From: Prevotella sp.
GTDB lineage: Bacteria > Bacteroidota > Bacteroidia > Bacteroidales > Bacteroidaceae
Assembly: GCA_016291495.1 (NCBI GenBank)
Contig: JAEEXI010000023.1
Span: forward strand, 1 to 40,474
Direction: 5' to 3'
DNA: 40,474 nt
The notes beneath the pieces were generated by a model. It made no database searches. It worked only from the letters and a program-made list of their open reading frames with translations, and was not told the DNA's origin. Shown one piece after another: positions 8,109 through 15,743 of the stretch. Position 1 is the first letter of the stretch. Each line of letters opens with the position of its first letter. Position numbers and translations under genes: made by a program.

Positions 8109-9209
8109 CTATTTCAGTTGTTCGGCAATAAACAGTTCCAGTCGTTCACCACGAAGTCCGAGACGGAGAATCTTCCCGTTCTGGTCGAGAACGACCGTAT
8201 GGGGAATACTGGTGACATTGAACATCTGGGCAGCAGCATTGTCCCAACCTTTCAGGTCGCTCATCTGCGGCCAGGGAAGTCCTAACTGCTCGGTAGCTTT
8301 CTTCCATGCATCAGCATCGTCATCCAGGGAGATTCCCACGATGCCGAGGCCTTTGTCTTTGTATGTCTTGTAGATGTTAAGCATCAAGGGCATTTCCTGA
8401 CGGCAGGGACCACACCAGCTTGCCCAGAAGTCGAGCACGGTGATGCGGTTTTTCTTTACCTCGCTCATGACACTTAAGGGTGCCCCCTCGAGCGAAGGCA
8501 GGGTGAAGTCTGTGATGGTCGAACCTTCTGATGTCTTAGTAGCCTCGTTGAGATATGTTTCCATTTCTTTAATGGCATCCCGTTTCCGCATCTCCTTGGG
8601 GAGTTGCTGGATGAGTTCCATGCGTTGCTCGTTAGAGAAAGTCTCCGGGGGATAAAATGTCAGCAGGTAATAGCCCAGTTCGTTCTTGATGTTGCGCTTG
8701 GCTGTTTCCCTGACAATCTCGTTGAACTGCTCATGTAACTGGTCGACCTGTTTCATGGCTTTCTGCTGATCCTCTTCAGTCGTCTCTCCATCGGCGAAAA
8801 ACTTCTCGGCGATGTTGTTGATTTCTTGACCGATCTTGGCAGCAGCGTCATTCATCCGTTGTAATTCCTCGTTGATATGTGTACCACCCACCTGGGAGGC
8901 ATTGGGCTCTTTCGACAGCAGGACTTTTATGATACCAGGCTCGATAAAGAAAGGCATTCCGATGTTCTCGTTCTTGGCACTGTATATCATACAGATATAG
9001 GTGGAGTCGGTTTCTCCGCTGAGGAAGAATTTCCCATCTTGCACTATCAAGGTATCACGAGGGGTGTTGCCCTGAGGGTCGATGGTCAGAAACAGCGTGT
9101 CGCCATTCTCAAATCCTTCGGCGGTACCCTCAATCTGATATCCCTTTGACTGACAAGCAGCAAGCGTAATGCCTGCTGCCGTCATGATAAGAATAGATTT
9201 GATATTCAT
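8109..9209 (-). CDS. TlpA/ResA-type thiol-disulfide oxidoreductase lipoprotein
   Basis: The 366-residue product has a lipobox (GITLAAC, Cys19), so it is probably a membrane-anchored lipoprotein. Residues 24-120 look like the DUF4369 beta domain of Bacteroidota redox lipoproteins. A helical middle part follows, then a thioredoxin-fold domain with ASWCGPC (Cys266, Cys269) and a cis-Pro segment TSIPHTVVLD. It would reduce or shuffle disulfides in exported proteins. Its ATG directly follows the stop codon of prs (no gap), so it is the last gene of the ThiE-like/prs/tlpA transcript. The substrate is unknown. Confidence 0.88.
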   Translation of the reverse strand: MNIKSILIMTAAGITLAACQSKGYQIEGTAEGFENGDTLFLTIDPQGNTPRDTLIVQDGKFFLSGETDSTYICMIYSAKNENIGMPFFIEPGIIKVLLSKEPNASQVGGTHINEELQRMNDAAAKIGQEINNIAEKFFADGETTEEDQQKAMKQVDQLHEQFNEIVRETAKRNIKNELGYYLLTFYPPETFSNEQRMELIQQLPKEMRKRDAIKEMETYLNEATKTSEGSTITDFTLPSLEGAPLSVMSEVKKNRITVLDFWASWCGPCRQEMPLMLNIYKTYKDKGLGIVGISLDDDADAWKKATEQLGLPWPQMSDLKGWDNAAAQMFNVTSIPHTVVLDQNGKILRLGLRGERLELFIAEQLK

Positions 9210-10148
9210 TTATACAATGTATTGACTGGAAATACTCTCGTTATTGATGACGCGACGGATGGTCTCTGCAAACAGGTCGGCAACACTCAGCTGCTTGACC
9301 TTGGCACATCGTTGTGTATAGGGGATAGAGTCGGTAAAGACGATTTCCTCTAAGGCAGACTCCTGTACACGGTCACTGGCAGGACCACTCATCACACAGT
9401 GGGAGGCACAGGCACGAACCGTTTTGGCACCTGCAGCTTTCATGATGTCGGCAGCCTTGGTAATCGTACCGGCTGTGTCGACCATATCATCGATAATCAC
9501 GACATTCTTTCCTTCCACATCACCGATAATCTGCATCGTGGCCACCACATTGGCACGAGCACGGGTCTTGTTGCAGAGCACCAACGGGCATCCTAAGTAC
9601 TTGGCATAGGTGTTGGCACGTTTGGAACCGCCTACATCAGGAGAGGCGATAACCAGATTGTCGAGCTTCAGACTCTGCAGATAGGGCAGGATGACATTCG
9701 ACGCATAGAGATGGTCAACGGGGACATCGAAGAATCCTTGGATTTGATCAGCGTGCAGATCCATCGTAATCACACGGTCGACACCAGCTACAGAGAGCAA
9801 GTCGGCAACCAGTTTTGCACCGATGCTGACGCGGGGCTTGTCCTTACGGTCCTGACGGGCCCATCCAAAATAGGGAATAACGGCATTGATGGTGCGGGCC
9901 GATGCTCGTTTGGCGGCATCAATCATTAGCAGCAGCTCCATCAGGTTGTCGCTGTTGGGGAAGGTACTCTGTACGAGGAAGATGTCACGTCCACGGATGG
10001 ACTCCTCGTAAGATACAGCAAACTCACCGTCGGAGAACTTCGTGATTTGCAATTCTCCCAGCGGACATCCTAAGCTTTGGCAGATTTTCTCTGCAAGGTA
10101 CTTTGTGGCAGTACCCGAAAAGACCATGTAGTTTTTGTTTGTGCTCAT
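9210..10148 (-). CDS. prs: Ribose-phosphate pyrophosphokinase
   Basis: The 312-residue enzyme makes PRPP from ribose-5-phosphate and ATP for nucleotide, histidine and tryptophan synthesis. Visible motifs are VQSTFPNSDNLMELLLM, the metal and substrate segment DLHADQIQGFF, and the PRPP-binding loop VVIIDDMVDTAGTI. I chose ATG 10148 (MSTNKNYMVFSG) because the longer frame would add 33 unrelated residues overlapping the upstream gene, and 312 residues is the usual size. It lies 14 bases after the ThiE-like gene and abuts tlpA, so all three are likely one operon. Confidence 0.95.
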   Translation of the reverse strand: MSTNKNYMVFSGTATKYLAEKICQSLGCPLGELQITKFSDGEFAVSYEESIRGRDIFLVQSTFPNSDNLMELLLMIDAAKRASARTINAVIPYFGWARQDRKDKPRVSIGAKLVADLLSVAGVDRVITMDLHADQIQGFFDVPVDHLYASNVILPYLQSLKLDNLVIASPDVGGSKRANTYAKYLGCPLVLCNKTRARANVVATMQIIGDVEGKNVVIIDDMVDTAGTITKAADIMKAAGAKTVRACASHCVMSGPASDRVQESALEEIVFTDSIPYTQRCAKVKQLSVADLFAETIRRVINNESISSQYIV

Positions 10149-10162
10149 ATGTTTTAGATTGT

Positions 10163-10771
10163 TTATCCGATTGCTTTCCTGAGTTTCTCGAAATGGCTTA
10201 TCAATTCTTTGTAGTCGAGCTCCTGATGGATGTTGAAGCGATTCCATAGATCACCGCAGATGACCACCCCTCCGAACCCCAGGTCTTTCGCCACTCGTAT
10301 GTTGTCTATATTCATACCTCCAAGGGCATAGACATGGCGGTCGATAAGTCCCCGTTTTGCCGCATTCTCCAACTCATTTGCCGTGAAAGACGATTTCTCG
10401 TCAGCGTTGGTCTGACTGTCGAAGATGCTTTTTAAAAAGACGTAGTCTGACTGTCGTTTGGCTTCCTTCAGATCTTCAATCCGAGTACAGGTGCGGCTGA
10501 CTTTTCCTTTGTATCCGTGAGGAACAGGAGTGCTGGTGTCGTCTATGTGAATGCCTCTCAGCTTATATTCTTCTTTTAGATAGAAATGACCATGCACAAC
10601 GATTTTGGAGTGATAATCATTTGACAAGAGTGTAAGCAGACGCTCTGCATACATTGGCGAAGACTCTGGCTTGTGCAAGTGCAGACAATCCAGTCCCTCT
10701 TCAAAGAGGGATGTCAGAATCTTGTCTTCCTCCACGAAAAACGTGGGTTGGGTCATTACGATGAGTTTCAT
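10163..10771 (-). CDS. ThiE/TenI-like TIM-barrel protein
   Basis: The 202-residue protein has the outline of thiamine phosphate synthase: an opening strand (KLIVMTQPTFF), GLDCLHLHKPE where ThiE has an L-R-x-K motif, GIHIDDTS where ThiE has G-x-H-x-G-Q, and a closing VYALGGMNIDNI. Several residues that bind diphosphate and the pyrimidine in classical ThiE are therefore altered, and the T-x-T-K segment is not visible. It may be a TenI-like tautomerase or another phosphate-binding barrel rather than a true synthase. No other thi genes are nearby; prs follows it by 14 bases. The fold assignment is good, the activity uncertain. Confidence 0.72.
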   Translation of the reverse strand: MKLIVMTQPTFFVEEDKILTSLFEEGLDCLHLHKPESSPMYAERLLTLLSNDYHSKIVVHGHFYLKEEYKLRGIHIDDTSTPVPHGYKGKVSRTCTRIEDLKEAKRQSDYVFLKSIFDSQTNADEKSSFTANELENAAKRGLIDRHVYALGGMNIDNIRVAKDLGFGGVVICGDLWNRFNIHQELDYKELISHFEKLRKAIG

Positions 10772-10794
10772 TATTTAAAATCTCATTTTCACTG

Positions 10795-10802
10795 CAAAAT
10801 TA
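10795..10802 (-). promoter_or_regulatory. Promoter -7 box for the ThiE-like/prs/tlpA operon
   Basis: CAAAATTA reads TAATTTTG on the minus strand, 24 bases before the start codon. No good TTTG is seen at the -33 position (ATTG is closest). Confidence 0.55.
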
Positions 10803-10844
10803 ATAATTTTAATGGAATAATGCAATTTAACCGCAATAAAAAGT

Positions 10845-10852
10845 TATCTTTG
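10845..10852 (+). promoter_or_regulatory. Promoter -7 box for nspC
   Basis: TATCTTTG lies 29 bases before the ATG at 10882, divergent from the ThiE-like operon promoter. The -33 box is poor. Confidence 0.65.
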
Positions 10853-10881
10853 CAGTCGAAAAATGATTTTTAACCAAGAAA

Positions 10882-12003
10882 ATGGATTTGAATACACCTA
10901 TATATATTATAGAGGAGAAGAAACTTCGCCGTAACCTGTCTTTGATTAGTGAGGTGGCTAAGCGTACGGATTCAGAATTTATTCTTGCATTCAAGGCTTT
11001 TGCCCTATGGAAGACATTTCCTATTTTTCGTGAATATATCCAGTCGACAACGGCAAGTTCCCTGTCTGAGGCAAAGCTCGCCTTCTATGAATTCGGCAGT
11101 AAGGCACATACGTTTTCACCGGCATATACTGATGATGAGATAGATGAAATTGTATCATGCTCTTCTCATCTGACATTCAATTCCATGACTCAGTATGAGC
11201 GTTTCCATGAGCGTGCTGCAACATGTTCTCTTGGCTTACGGGTCAACCCCGAGTATTCAGAGGTTGGAACTTTGTTGTATAACCCGTGCGCACCGGGTAC
11301 CCGCTTTGGTGTGACAGCGGATAAGTTGCCTCAGCAGTTGCCATCCGATATTGAGGGTTTTCATTGTCATTGTCATTGCGAGAGTGGGGCGGATGTGTTC
11401 GAACGCACCCTCAGCCATATAGAAAAGAAGTTTTCTCGTTGGTTCTCTCAATTGAAATGGATTAATTTTGGAGGGGGACACTTAGTAACTCGGAAAGATT
11501 ATGATGTTGAATTGTTGGTAAGGATCATGCGAGGATTTCATGAGCGTTATCCACATTTGAAAGTCATCTTCGAGCCGGGAAGTGCCTTTGCCTGGCAGAC
11601 GGGGCCTCTGGTGTCGCATGTTGTGGATATTGTGGAGGATAAAGGGATTAAGACTGCTATTCTTGATGTCAGCTTTACCTGTCATATGCCTGATTGTCTG
11701 GAAATGCCCTATTATCCGGATGTCCGTGGAGCTGAGCATGTGGAGGAAGAAAAAGGTGATCATGTATATCGCTTAGGCGGAAATAGCTGTCTTGCCGGTG
11801 ACTTTATGCGTTCGTGGCGGTTTGACAAGCCTTTGGAGATTGGTCAAGAGATTGTCTTTGAGGACATGATTCACTACACTACGGTCAAGACGAACACCTT
11901 TAATGGTATCACCCATCCTGCTATTGGCATGCTGCATACAGACAATACCCTTGAAATCCTCCGTAGTTATACCTATGAGGATTATCGGAATCGTATGGAT
12001 TGA
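10882..12003 (+). CDS. nspC: Carboxynorspermidine/carboxyspermidine decarboxylase
   Basis: The 373-residue PLP enzyme has the alanine racemase/ornithine decarboxylase fold. It would decarboxylate carboxy(nor)spermidine, the last step of the alternative polyamine pathway. Lys38 in FILAFKAFALW is the expected cofactor lysine. GFHCHCHCESG, a glycine-rich INFGGGH segment, FEPGSA, and GGNSCLAGDFM near the C-terminus, holding the second-subunit cysteine, fit NspC. The start has its own TATCTTTG promoter. The partner carboxynorspermidine dehydrogenase is not in the window. It appears to be transcribed alone. Confidence 0.92.
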   Translation: MDLNTPIYIIEEKKLRRNLSLISEVAKRTDSEFILAFKAFALWKTFPIFREYIQSTTASSLSEAKLAFYEFGSKAHTFSPAYTDDEIDEIVSCSSHLTFNSMTQYERFHERAATCSLGLRVNPEYSEVGTLLYNPCAPGTRFGVTADKLPQQLPSDIEGFHCHCHCESGADVFERTLSHIEKKFSRWFSQLKWINFGGGHLVTRKDYDVELLVRIMRGFHERYPHLKVIFEPGSAFAWQTGPLVSHVVDIVEDKGIKTAILDVSFTCHMPDCLEMPYYPDVRGAEHVEEEKGDHVYRLGGNSCLAGDFMRSWRFDKPLEIGQEIVFEDMIHYTTVKTNTFNGITHPAIGMLHTDNTLEILRSYTYEDYRNRMD

Positions 12004-12050
12004 AAAACTCCTTACTTCTAGCCAATATGGCAGTTTTTTCGGGGGAATCC

Positions 12051-12081
12051 TTTGTCATTTCAAATATTATGCGTATCTTCG
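12051..12081 (+). promoter_or_regulatory. Promoter of the lipoprotein gene
   Basis: TTTG at 12051-12054, a 19-bp spacer, and TATCTTCG at 12074-12081 (one mismatch to TAnnTTTG). Start codon at 12119. Confidence 0.6.
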
Positions 12082-12118
12082 CAACCAATAACAATATACT
12101 ACACTAAAACAAGATAAC

Positions 12119-12958
12119 ATGAAACAACTGTTGACGCTGATGGCAGCCTTAGTGCTGGTAGGGTGTGGACTTCGAAATAATGATGATCCATTGACACTTA
12201 ACTCCAAGTTTGACGGAACATGGAATATCCATGAGAGTTTCGTGCGGAATGATGATGGTACCATTACCTATAAATCGATTCCTTGGGGTGGACTCGTCGG
12301 ATCTATGAGAGAGCGTAACCTGCCGGTTGACTGGTCTGACTATGAATCTATTACAGTGGAGTTTGTTGAGCCTATCAAGGCGGCTATCCAATTAGTGATT
12401 TCTGGCAAACTGAGGATATGGGGAAAACCAGGCATCACCTCGTTGACCTGTTATTTTGATGGTCAGGATGTCAGGAATGTTGATGAGGTCGCTATTCAGT
12501 CATCAGAAGGTGAAGTCCTGAAAATCAAACGGGTCTTTCTGACTCCAGGTAATTCTGTATGGGAATCGACTACTATATGGGAAGGTACATGTTCTTTCGG
12601 CAACTGGGAGAATGGATTTGAGATACCCGCGAGTCAATTCACAGATATCAAAGAGGGAGATAAACTGGAATTTATCTATGAGATAGACACCAGTAATCCG
12701 GATGTTACCTACTGGCAGTTTAAAACAATCATTAGTAGCACGGATAAGACTCTGGAGGGTAATAATAATGAGTTGAACAACTGGGGGTGTGCCAATGTCG
12801 GAGAGTCTGGCGTCTACAGAATTTTCTTAACGGCAAATGATGTCAAAGAACTGAAAAAGCTAGGACTGTATGTCAATGGTTATTATAATAATGTTAGTCA
12901 AGTGAACTTGGTTCGGAAGGGGATTGCTCCAGAGAAAGTAGAGGAAACAAACAGTTAG
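12119..12958 (+). CDS. Hypothetical lipoprotein, 279 residues
   Basis: I do not recognise a named family. The leader MKQLLTLMAALVLVGCG has a lipobox (LVGC, Cys16). Two similar beta-rich halves seem present: residues 30-145, ending LKIKRVFLTPG, and 150-272, ending YYNNVSQVNLVRKG. Each ends with a strand following an internal hydrophobic strand, as in carbohydrate-binding jelly-roll modules. There are aromatic and acidic residues, but no hydrolase motif. It may be a surface glycan-binding lipoprotein; this is inference from shape only. It is monocistronic with its own promoter and has no clear terminator before the tRNA cluster promoter. Confidence 0.72.
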   Translation: MKQLLTLMAALVLVGCGLRNNDDPLTLNSKFDGTWNIHESFVRNDDGTITYKSIPWGGLVGSMRERNLPVDWSDYESITVEFVEPIKAAIQLVISGKLRIWGKPGITSLTCYFDGQDVRNVDEVAIQSSEGEVLKIKRVFLTPGNSVWESTTIWEGTCSFGNWENGFEIPASQFTDIKEGDKLEFIYEIDTSNPDVTYWQFKTIISSTDKTLEGNNNELNNWGCANVGESGVYRIFLTANDVKELKKLGLYVNGYYNNVSQVNLVRKGIAPEKVEETNS

Positions 12959-13023
12959 AGAACCCCAGAAAGGGTGTAGAAGGGATAAAAGAAAACTTTT
13001 TGTGTAAAAAAACAGCGGAAAAG

Positions 13024-13054
13024 TTTGCTAATTCCGAAAAAAGCATTACCTTTG
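13024..13054 (+). promoter_or_regulatory. Promoter of the tRNA cluster
   Basis: TTTG at 13024-13027, a 19-bp spacer, TACCTTTG at 13047-13054. It is 43 bases before the first tRNA and is the only good promoter before ssb and gldE. Confidence 0.82.
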
Positions 13055-13097
13055 CATCCGCAATCGAGAGAGATGTGCTTCTGACAAGCAAAATTAT

Positions 13098-13170
13098 GCG
13101 GAAATAGCTCAGTTGGTAGAGCACAACCTTGCCAAGGTTGGGGTCGCGGGTCCGAGTCCCGTTTTCCGCT
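13098..13170 (+). tRNA. tRNA-Gly (GCC), copy 1
   Basis: A 73-nt cloverleaf with acceptor GCGGAAA/TTTCCGC, anticodon loop CTTGCCAAG, T loop TCCGAGT, no encoded CCA. The sequence is identical to the copy at 13435-13507. Confidence 0.97.
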
Positions 13171-13220
13171 CACTTATTGAACAAAAAAGAGCGTTAAGGA
13201 ATGGCCTTAGCGAAATAAAT

Positions 13221-13302
13221 GCCCAGGTGGCGGAATTGGTAGACGCGCACGTTTCAGGTGCGTGTGCCGTGAGGCGTGCAGGTTCGAGTCCTGTTCTGGG
13301 CA
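13221..13302 (+). tRNA. tRNA-Leu (CAG)
   Basis: An 82-nt class II tRNA. Acceptor GCCCAGG/TCTGGGC, anticodon stem CACGT/GCGTG with loop TTCAGGT (CAG), a long variable arm, T loop TTCGAGT, discriminator A. Confidence 0.95.
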
Positions 13303-13329
13303 CTCTTTTTTATTCAATGTTTATATGTT

Positions 13330-13413
13330 GGAGAGGTGGCGGAATTGGTAGACGCGCTACTTTGAGGGGGTAGTGTCAATTGCGACGTGGGAGTTCGAGT
13401 CTCCTCCTCTTCA
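13330..13413 (+). tRNA. tRNA-Leu (GAG)
   Basis: An 84-nt class II tRNA. Acceptor GGAGAGG/CCTCTTC with one G-U pair, anticodon stem CTACT/GGTAG with loop TTGAGGG (GAG), long variable arm, T stem GGGAG/CTCCT. Confidence 0.94.
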
Positions 13414-13420
13414 CATAGCG

Positions 13421-13432
13421 GTTCTTTGAAAA
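13421..13432 (+). promoter_or_regulatory. boxA-like antitermination motif between tRNA genes
   Basis: GTTCTTTGAAAA lies directly before the second tRNA-Gly. The same 12 bases occur in the rRNA leader at 40350-40361. It resembles boxA (GCTCTTTAACA) of rRNA leaders; function is inferred. Confidence 0.5.
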
Positions 13433-13434
13433 AT

Positions 13435-13507
13435 GCGGAAATAGCTCAGTTGGTAGAGCACAACCTTGCCAAGGTTGGGGTCGCGGGTCCGAGTCCCGTT
13501 TTCCGCT
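13435..13507 (+). tRNA. tRNA-Gly (GCC), copy 2
   Basis: Identical over 73 nt to the tRNA at 13098-13170, with unrelated flanks. It is the last tRNA of the cluster, 37 bases before the start codon of the next protein gene. Confidence 0.97.
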
Positions 13508-13544
13508 CTTTCTCTTAGCCCTTTTAAGAAACCCAAACTATTCT

Positions 13545-14084
13545 ATGAATCTATACTTACGATACTTTGACAAAGAAGTCTTAGTCAACAATGTTGACGA
13601 TGCTATTGCGTTTCTTGCAGATATCCCTGAAATAGGAATGAATCCTGTGCTTGAAAATGACATCCGTGCTTATTGCGACAGCGATGTTTATTATCCCAAG
13701 CGTTATAAGATTCGTTCTCGTGTATATTTCATCATCATCAAGACGGAAGCAGCTACGATGCTCGATTTCAAGGAAAAGCGTGCTGTTCATCCTACTATTG
13801 AAACTCGTGAGAAACCCCTGCCGCCTACGTTAGCCCATTTGAACGAGGAATTGCCAGGCTGGTATGAGGGGGCTCTTGATTTCAAACGTGTGCTGATGGT
13901 TCCAGGCACAGGTAAGTTCCAGTACCGTGATACTCATTTTGTAGCGCAATGTAAGGCGATGTCAGGTATTGACTGTTATAATCGTATTGTTGATTACTTG
14001 CGTGGCAGGGTTGATGAGCGTAGCCAGTTCCCTTCTGCCAAGGGAAAGAATTTCAAGTTCCGTTATCTTGGTGGTTTCAAGTAA
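13545..14084 (+). CDS. Hypothetical protein, 179 residues, upstream of ssb
   Basis: I do not recognise a named domain. It is a soluble, mixed alpha/beta protein with no signal peptide, starting MNLYLRYFDKEVLVNN. It has a basic C-terminal tail (SAKGKNFKFRYLGGFK), which suggests nucleic acid or ribosome contact, as inference only. It lies 37 bases after tRNA-Gly with no promoter or hairpin between them, so it is probably transcribed from the tRNA promoter and its mRNA released by tRNA 5' and 3' processing. It is 8 bases upstream of ssb, which suggests a role near DNA replication or repair. Confidence 0.78.
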   Translation: MNLYLRYFDKEVLVNNVDDAIAFLADIPEIGMNPVLENDIRAYCDSDVYYPKRYKIRSRVYFIIIKTEAATMLDFKEKRAVHPTIETREKPLPPTLAHLNEELPGWYEGALDFKRVLMVPGTGKFQYRDTHFVAQCKAMSGIDCYNRIVDYLRGRVDERSQFPSAKGKNFKFRYLGGFK

Positions 14085-14092
14085 TACACCCT

Positions 14093-14443
14093 ATGAATAA
14101 AGTAATGCTAATTGGTCATGTCGGTGCCGATCCTGAAGTCCGTTATGTGGAGCAGGGAGTTGCCGTTGCACGTCTTCGTTTGGCGACGACAGATCGTGGC
14201 TATACCTTGCAGAACGGTACGCAGGTACCTGATCATACAGATTGGCATAACGTGATTCTATGGAGAAAATTGGCTGAGATTGTTGAGAAGTATGTCCATA
14301 AAGGTGACAGACTGTATATTGAGGGTCGTCTGCGTTATTCATCCTATGACGACAAACAAGGACAGCGTCGCTATATGACGGAGATATGGGCAGACAATAT
14401 GGAAATGCTGTCAAATGGAAGAAATTCTACAGATCCTGAGTGA
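14093..14443 (+). CDS. ssb: Single-stranded DNA-binding protein (SSB family)
   Basis: The 116-residue protein has the SSB OB fold from residue 1: MNKVMLIGHVGADPEVRY, ARLRLATTD, DWHNVILWRKLAEIVEKYVHKGDRLYIEGRLRYSSYDDKQGQRRYMTEI (written here in pieces of the fold order). It lacks the usual long Gly/Pro linker and acidic tip ending in a D-D-I-P-F-like sequence, ending instead in NSTDPE. It may therefore be an accessory short SSB or a specialised Bacteroidota form rather than the main replication SSB. The last 29 bases overlap the start of gldE, which suggests translational coupling. Confidence 0.9.
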   Translation: MNKVMLIGHVGADPEVRYVEQGVAVARLRLATTDRGYTLQNGTQVPDHTDWHNVILWRKLAEIVEKYVHKGDRLYIEGRLRYSSYDDKQGQRRYMTEIWADNMEMLSNGRNSTDPE

Positions 14444-15743
14444 AATACATATTATGGCACCTGATTATGGTGCCATAATCGCTATCATCCTTGCATGTGG
14501 TTTGTTGTTGTTGTCAGGTTTCGCATCTGGCTCAGAGATAGCTTTCTTCTCACTCTCCCCATCGGATTTGAGTGAACTGGAGGAGGAAAAGACAGAGCGT
14601 GACCGTCAAATTCTCGCACTTCGTGAGGATTCTGAACGTACCTTGGCCACGATACTTATCACTAATAATCTGGTGAATGTGACAATTATCATGCTCTGTA
14701 ATTATTTCTTTGCCCAGGTAGTTAACTTCGGCAATGAATGGATAGAGTTTATTTGTCTGACGATTTTGTTGACTTTCCTTCTCTTACTATTTGGTGAGAT
14801 TATGCCGAAAGTATATACGGTACAGCAGCCGCTGCGTTTCTGTAGGACGGCAGTCAATTCCATTCTGTTTTTTCGTCGTTTATTCTATCCCTTTGCTACG
14901 ATTCTAATTAAGTCACGTATCCTTGCCGGTAAGGTGGTTCAGAAAGAGAATCATGTGTTGAGCGTGGACGATTTAGAACAGGCGTTGGAACTGACCGATA
15001 AGGAGGATATCAAGGAAGAACAACGGATGCTGGAAGGTATTGTCCGTTTTGGGGATGAGACAGCGAAGGAGATTATGACCAGCCGTCAGGATGTCGTTGA
15101 CCTCGATTTTAAGGCATCGTTTAATGAAGTATTGAAGTGTATTGTTGAGAATAATTATTCCCGCATACCCGTCTATCAGGACAACAGTGACAATGTCCGA
15201 GGTATTTTGTATATCAAAGATTTGCTGCCCCATTTACGTAAACCAGCTAATTTCCGTTGGCAGTCATTGATACGTCCCCCTTATTTCGTACCAGAGACAA
15301 AGAAAATCGACGACTTGTTGCGTGAGTTCCAGGAGAATAAGGTACATATTGCCATTGTGGTTGATGAGTTTGGCGGTACCAGTGGTATCGTGACGCTGGA
15401 GGATATCCTAGAGGAGATTGTCGGGGAGATAAATGACGAGTATGACGAGGACGAGAAGAGCTATGTGCGTATCAACAGCAACACTTTCCTATTTGAAGGG
15501 AAAACCTTACTGAGCGATTTCTATAAGATATTGAAGCTGGATGATGAAATCTTTTCGGAAGTGGAGGGTGATGCAGATACACTTGCCGGTCTGTTGTTGG
15601 AAATCAAAGGTGACTTCCCGGAAATGCACGAGAGGATTGACTATCTGAACTTCACCTTTGAGATACAGGAGATGGAGGAACGCCGTATCTCAAAGGTCAA
15701 GGTGATTGTTCACCAGCCGAGTTCGGAGGCATCGACGGCATAA
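14415..15743 (+). CDS. gldE: GldE-type CNNM/CBS transporter-like membrane protein
   Basis: The 442-residue protein has the CNNM (DUF21) membrane domain at residues 15-190 with several hydrophobic helices and GSEIAFFSLSPSDL. Two CBS domains follow at about 210-330 (MTSRQDVVDLDFKASFNEVL, then IAIVVDEFGGTSGIVTLEDI), then a CorC_HlyC domain. The position directly after ssb is typical of GldE in Bacteroidota. There it is linked with gliding and type IX secretion lipoproteins, although non-gliding species also keep it. A role in ion (Mg/Co) efflux is the wider family function. A later ATG at 14454 is possible. The 3' end overlaps the convergent C11 peptidase gene by 34 bases. Confidence 0.87.
   Translation: MEEILQILSEIHIMAPDYGAIIAIILACGLLLLSGFASGSEIAFFSLSPSDLSELEEEKTERDRQILALREDSERTLATILITNNLVNVTIIMLCNYFFAQVVNFGNEWIEFICLTILLTFLLLLFGEIMPKVYTVQQPLRFCRTAVNSILFFRRLFYPFATILIKSRILAGKVVQKENHVLSVDDLEQALELTDKEDIKEEQRMLEGIVRFGDETAKEIMTSRQDVVDLDFKASFNEVLKCIVENNYSRIPVYQDNSDNVRGILYIKDLLPHLRKPANFRWQSLIRPPYFVPETKKIDDLLREFQENKVHIAIVVDEFGGTSGIVTLEDILEEIVGEINDEYDEDEKSYVRINSNTFLFEGKTLLSDFYKILKLDDEIFSEVEGDADTLAGLLLEIKGDFPEMHERIDYLNFTFEIQEMEERRISKVKVIVHQPSSEASTA

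Noticed and set aside
10149..10247. N-terminal extension of prs
   Set aside because: It overlaps the ThiE-like gene and has no similarity to Prs; the standard length is reached from ATG 10148.
13109..13373. Protein-like frames on both strands over the tRNA cluster
   Set aside because: These are translations of tRNA genes; the cloverleafs explain the sequence.
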